A stretch of DNA of 6,672 nt from an archaeon (GTDB taxonomy: Archaea; Nanobdellota; Nanobdellia; Woesearchaeales; JAGVOV01). The position numbers were made by a program, and so were the translations under genes. The notes beneath the pieces were generated by a model. It had not been told where the DNA came from, made no database searches, and saw only the letters and a list, made by a program, of their open reading frames with translations. The stretch covers positions 1 through 6,672 of the forward strand of contig JAGVOV010000192.1 of NCBI GenBank assembly GCA_020052545.1, in the 5' to 3' direction. Shown in pieces: positions 5,069-6,672 of this stretch (positions within the stretch are counted from its first letter, which is position 1; every line of letters begins with the position of its first letter).

Positions 5069-6672
5069 TTACCTCATGAAAGCTATTATCGCTATTAATG
5101 TCACGAATCCCATTACTATGGCAGTGACATAAGTCTGCACCCTTCCTGTCTGAATCAGCCTCAGCCTCGCGGAAAGGCCGTCCAGGCCGATTATTATCGA
5201 ATCCAGCAGCCTGTTTATCATCTTGTCAATCCAAAAGAATGCACTTGATACATTGAAGGCAGATTCTGATAGGTAATAGTATAATTTCTCAAACCTAAAA
5301 CCCTCAGCAGCATAGCCTTGTAGCGCTGTCAATTTCCTCTGCTGCTCTCTGTGATATTTCTTATGAGCTATGAAAATTGCTGATAAAATGATTAGGGTTG
5401 ATAATATTGAAAGAGTAAGGTTTACATGAAATTCTTCATCAAACCAACCCATTAAAAAGTAGATTATTATTCCTCCGAACACAACAAGCAAGCCGAGTAT
5501 CGGCAAGGGCGCCTTCATCGAGGCTTCAACCTCATGCTTCTTGTCAATCTTCGTCTCCTTCTTCTGGTTGAAGATGATGAAGAACCATCTGAAGATGTAG
5601 AGCGCACTGAGGAACACTGCAAGAGCGAAGAATATCGAAAGCAGCAGATTATTGCTGTCCCAGACTAAGCCGAAGATCATCTCCTTGCTCCAGAATCCAT
5701 TCAATGGAAAGAGGCCTGCAAGAGAGAGACAGGCGAACAGCGCCGCTATTGGGATAATTTTTGCCGAGAAATGCCTCCTCATGGCTGTTATGTCTTGTGT
5801 TGATGTAGCGTGTATCATGATGCCTGCGAACATGAACAACAAAGCCTTGAAGAAGGCATGGTTGATTATCTGGAATAAAGCTGCAGTGGAGCCAGCAAGG
5901 CCAAGCGCAAGCGCGATGAAGCCGAGCTGGTTTATGGTGGAATATGCCAGCACTCTTTTGATGTCATTCTCGAACAGCGCATGCAATGCGCTTATCGCTA
6001 TCGTCATGACTGCAATGACGACAATCAAAGGGAGCAGAGCTGTCGCGATGAACAATGGAAGAAGCCTAAGGATGAGGAAAAGTCCGGCCTTCACCATAGT
6101 TGCAGAGTGTAAGAAGGTTGACACTGGCGTCGGACCTTCCATGGCATCAGGCAACCAAACATGGAAAGGAAACAATGCTGATTTGGTTGCCGCGCCAAGG
6201 AAAATTAGTATTGATGCCAATAATGTCTGTGATGTTATGCTGCCTATCTTGATGAAAGTGAAGAGCTGCAGGAAATTGAATGTCTGATATTGAAGATAAA
6301 TTAATATTATTCCGCCCAACAAGCACATGTCCCCAACTGCGATTATCAATAATGCCTTCCTCGCCGCTTTTGCTGCGCTATCCTTGTTGTGCCAGAAGCC
6401 TATCAGGAAATAGGAGCATATCCCCATCAGGCCCCAGAAGAAATAGAGCTGGATGAAATTCCCTGAAAGGACGACAAAAAGCATAGACGAGGCGAAGAGG
6501 CACATCAATGAATAATATCTCCTCTGGCTTTCCTCAAACCCCATGTAGCCTCTTGAATACACCAAGACAAGCAAAGCGATGAAAGATACAACTAAGGACA
6601 TTGTCAGGCTTGATTGATCTGCGAGGAAGCCAAACTCAAGCTTCACTCCCGCGACATTCAGCCATTCAAACT
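5069..6672 (-). CDS. nuoL: NADH-quinone oxidoreductase-type subunit L, 5' end outside the window
   Basis: NuoL is the distal proton-pumping subunit of complex I, with a long lateral helix that braces NuoM and NuoN. The frame stays open to the window edge and reads FEWLNVAGVKLEFGFLADQ at its start, so the GTG at 6646 is an internal valine and roughly 60-70 N-terminal residues are missing. Counting residues from 6646, conserved sites include Lys155 in helix 7 (GAATKSALFPFHVWLPDAMEG), His180 (FLHSATMVKAG), Lys230 (NDIKRVLAYSTINQ), Lys267 (NHAFFKALLF) and Lys321 (NGFWSKEMI). The C-terminal half has the expected amphipathic linker and TGRVQTY before the last membrane helix. Oddly, helix 5 reads FFWGLMGICSYFLIGF with Gly72 (codon GGC, 6431-6433) where the family has Glu (E144 in E. 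coli), and Ala103 replaces the Arg of the usual RVGD motif. The subunit is otherwise intact, so this is not a decayed gene. Confidence 0.95.
   Translation of the reverse strand, partial: FEWLNVAGVKLEFGFLADQSSLTMSLVVSFIALLVLVYSRGYMGFEESQRRYYSLMCLFASSMLFVVLSGNFIQLYFFWGLMGICSYFLIGFWHNKDSAAKAARKALLIIAVGDMCLLGGIILIYLQYQTFNFLQLFTFIKIGSITSQTLLASILIFLGAATKSALFPFHVWLPDAMEGPTPVSTFLHSATMVKAGLFLILRLLPLFIATALLPLIVVIAVMTIAISALHALFENDIKRVLAYSTINQLGFIALALGLAGSTAALFQIINHAFFKALLFMFAGIMIHATSTQDITAMRRHFSAKIIPIAALFACLSLAGLFPLNGFWSKEMIFGLVWDSNNLLLSIFFALAVFLSALYIFRWFFIIFNQKKETKIDKKHEVEASMKAPLPILGLLVVFGGIIIYFLMGWFDEEFHVNLTLSILSTLIILSAIFIAHKKYHREQQRKLTALQGYAAEGFRFEKLYYYLSESAFNVSSAFFWIDKMINRLLDSIIIGLDGLSARLRLIQTGRVQTYVTAIVMGFVTLIAIIAFMR
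5071..5075 (-). promoter_or_regulatory. Ribosome binding site for nuoM
   Basis: GAGGT on the minus strand, overlapping the last codon and stop of nuoL, lies five A residues before the nuoM ATG. The spacing and match decide the nuoM start at 5065. Confidence 0.7.

Noticed and set aside
5652..6287. Long plus-strand open frame (211 codons) opposite nuoL
   Set aside because: It lies wholly antisense to conserved nuoL codons, its translation has no recognisable domain, and such frames are expected opposite hydrophobic membrane-protein genes.
6644..6646. GTG as the start codon of nuoL
   Set aside because: The frame stays open to the window edge and the upstream residues (FEWLNVAGVK) match the NuoL pattern, so this is an internal valine.

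Overview
The window looks archaeal. A glycine tRNA gene carries a short intron after position 37 that folds into a bulge-helix-bulge, the substrate of the archaeal splicing endonuclease. Neither tRNA gene encodes CCA. The small winged-helix proteins are of archaeal type, and several genes have GGAGG- or GAGG-type ribosome binding sites. I cannot name the lineage with confidence. The small membrane protein and the paired winged-helix genes recall uncultivated archaea such as DPANN and related groups, but that is an impression, not a result.

Layout. From 1 to 1251 the plus strand holds a tightly packed three-gene run: the end of an unrecognised membrane protein, a second four-segment membrane protein, and a DUF1697-family protein. 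Both junctions are 4-base ATGA overlaps. The third gene ends in an 11-base tail-to-tail overlap with a minus-strand pair of small winged-helix DNA-binding proteins (1815 down to 1241), themselves joined by an ATGA overlap. From 1816 to 2062 there is no gene, but there are two strong inverted repeats and an 18-base exact copy of the 3' end of the neighbouring tRNA-Gly. From 2237 down to 2063 lie tRNA-Leu(CAG) and intron-containing tRNA-Gly(CCC), 3 bases apart. From 6672 down to 2275 lie the three antiporter-like membrane subunits of a complex I (Nuo/Fpo-type) operon in the order nuoL, nuoM, nuoN. They are spaced by 3 and 1 bases, and nuoL runs off the window edge.

How the genes work together. 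NuoL, NuoM and NuoN form the distal proton-pumping arm of the respiratory complex, and their order and spacing indicate a single transcript. The upstream subunits should lie beyond 6672. The most notable points are a NuoL that lacks the usual transmembrane-helix-5 glutamate (glycine instead) and the helix-6 arginine (alanine instead), while NuoM and NuoN keep their glutamates; the bulge-helix-bulge intron of tRNA-Gly; and the att-like repeat of that tRNA's 3' end. I see no complete new defence or mobile system in this window.
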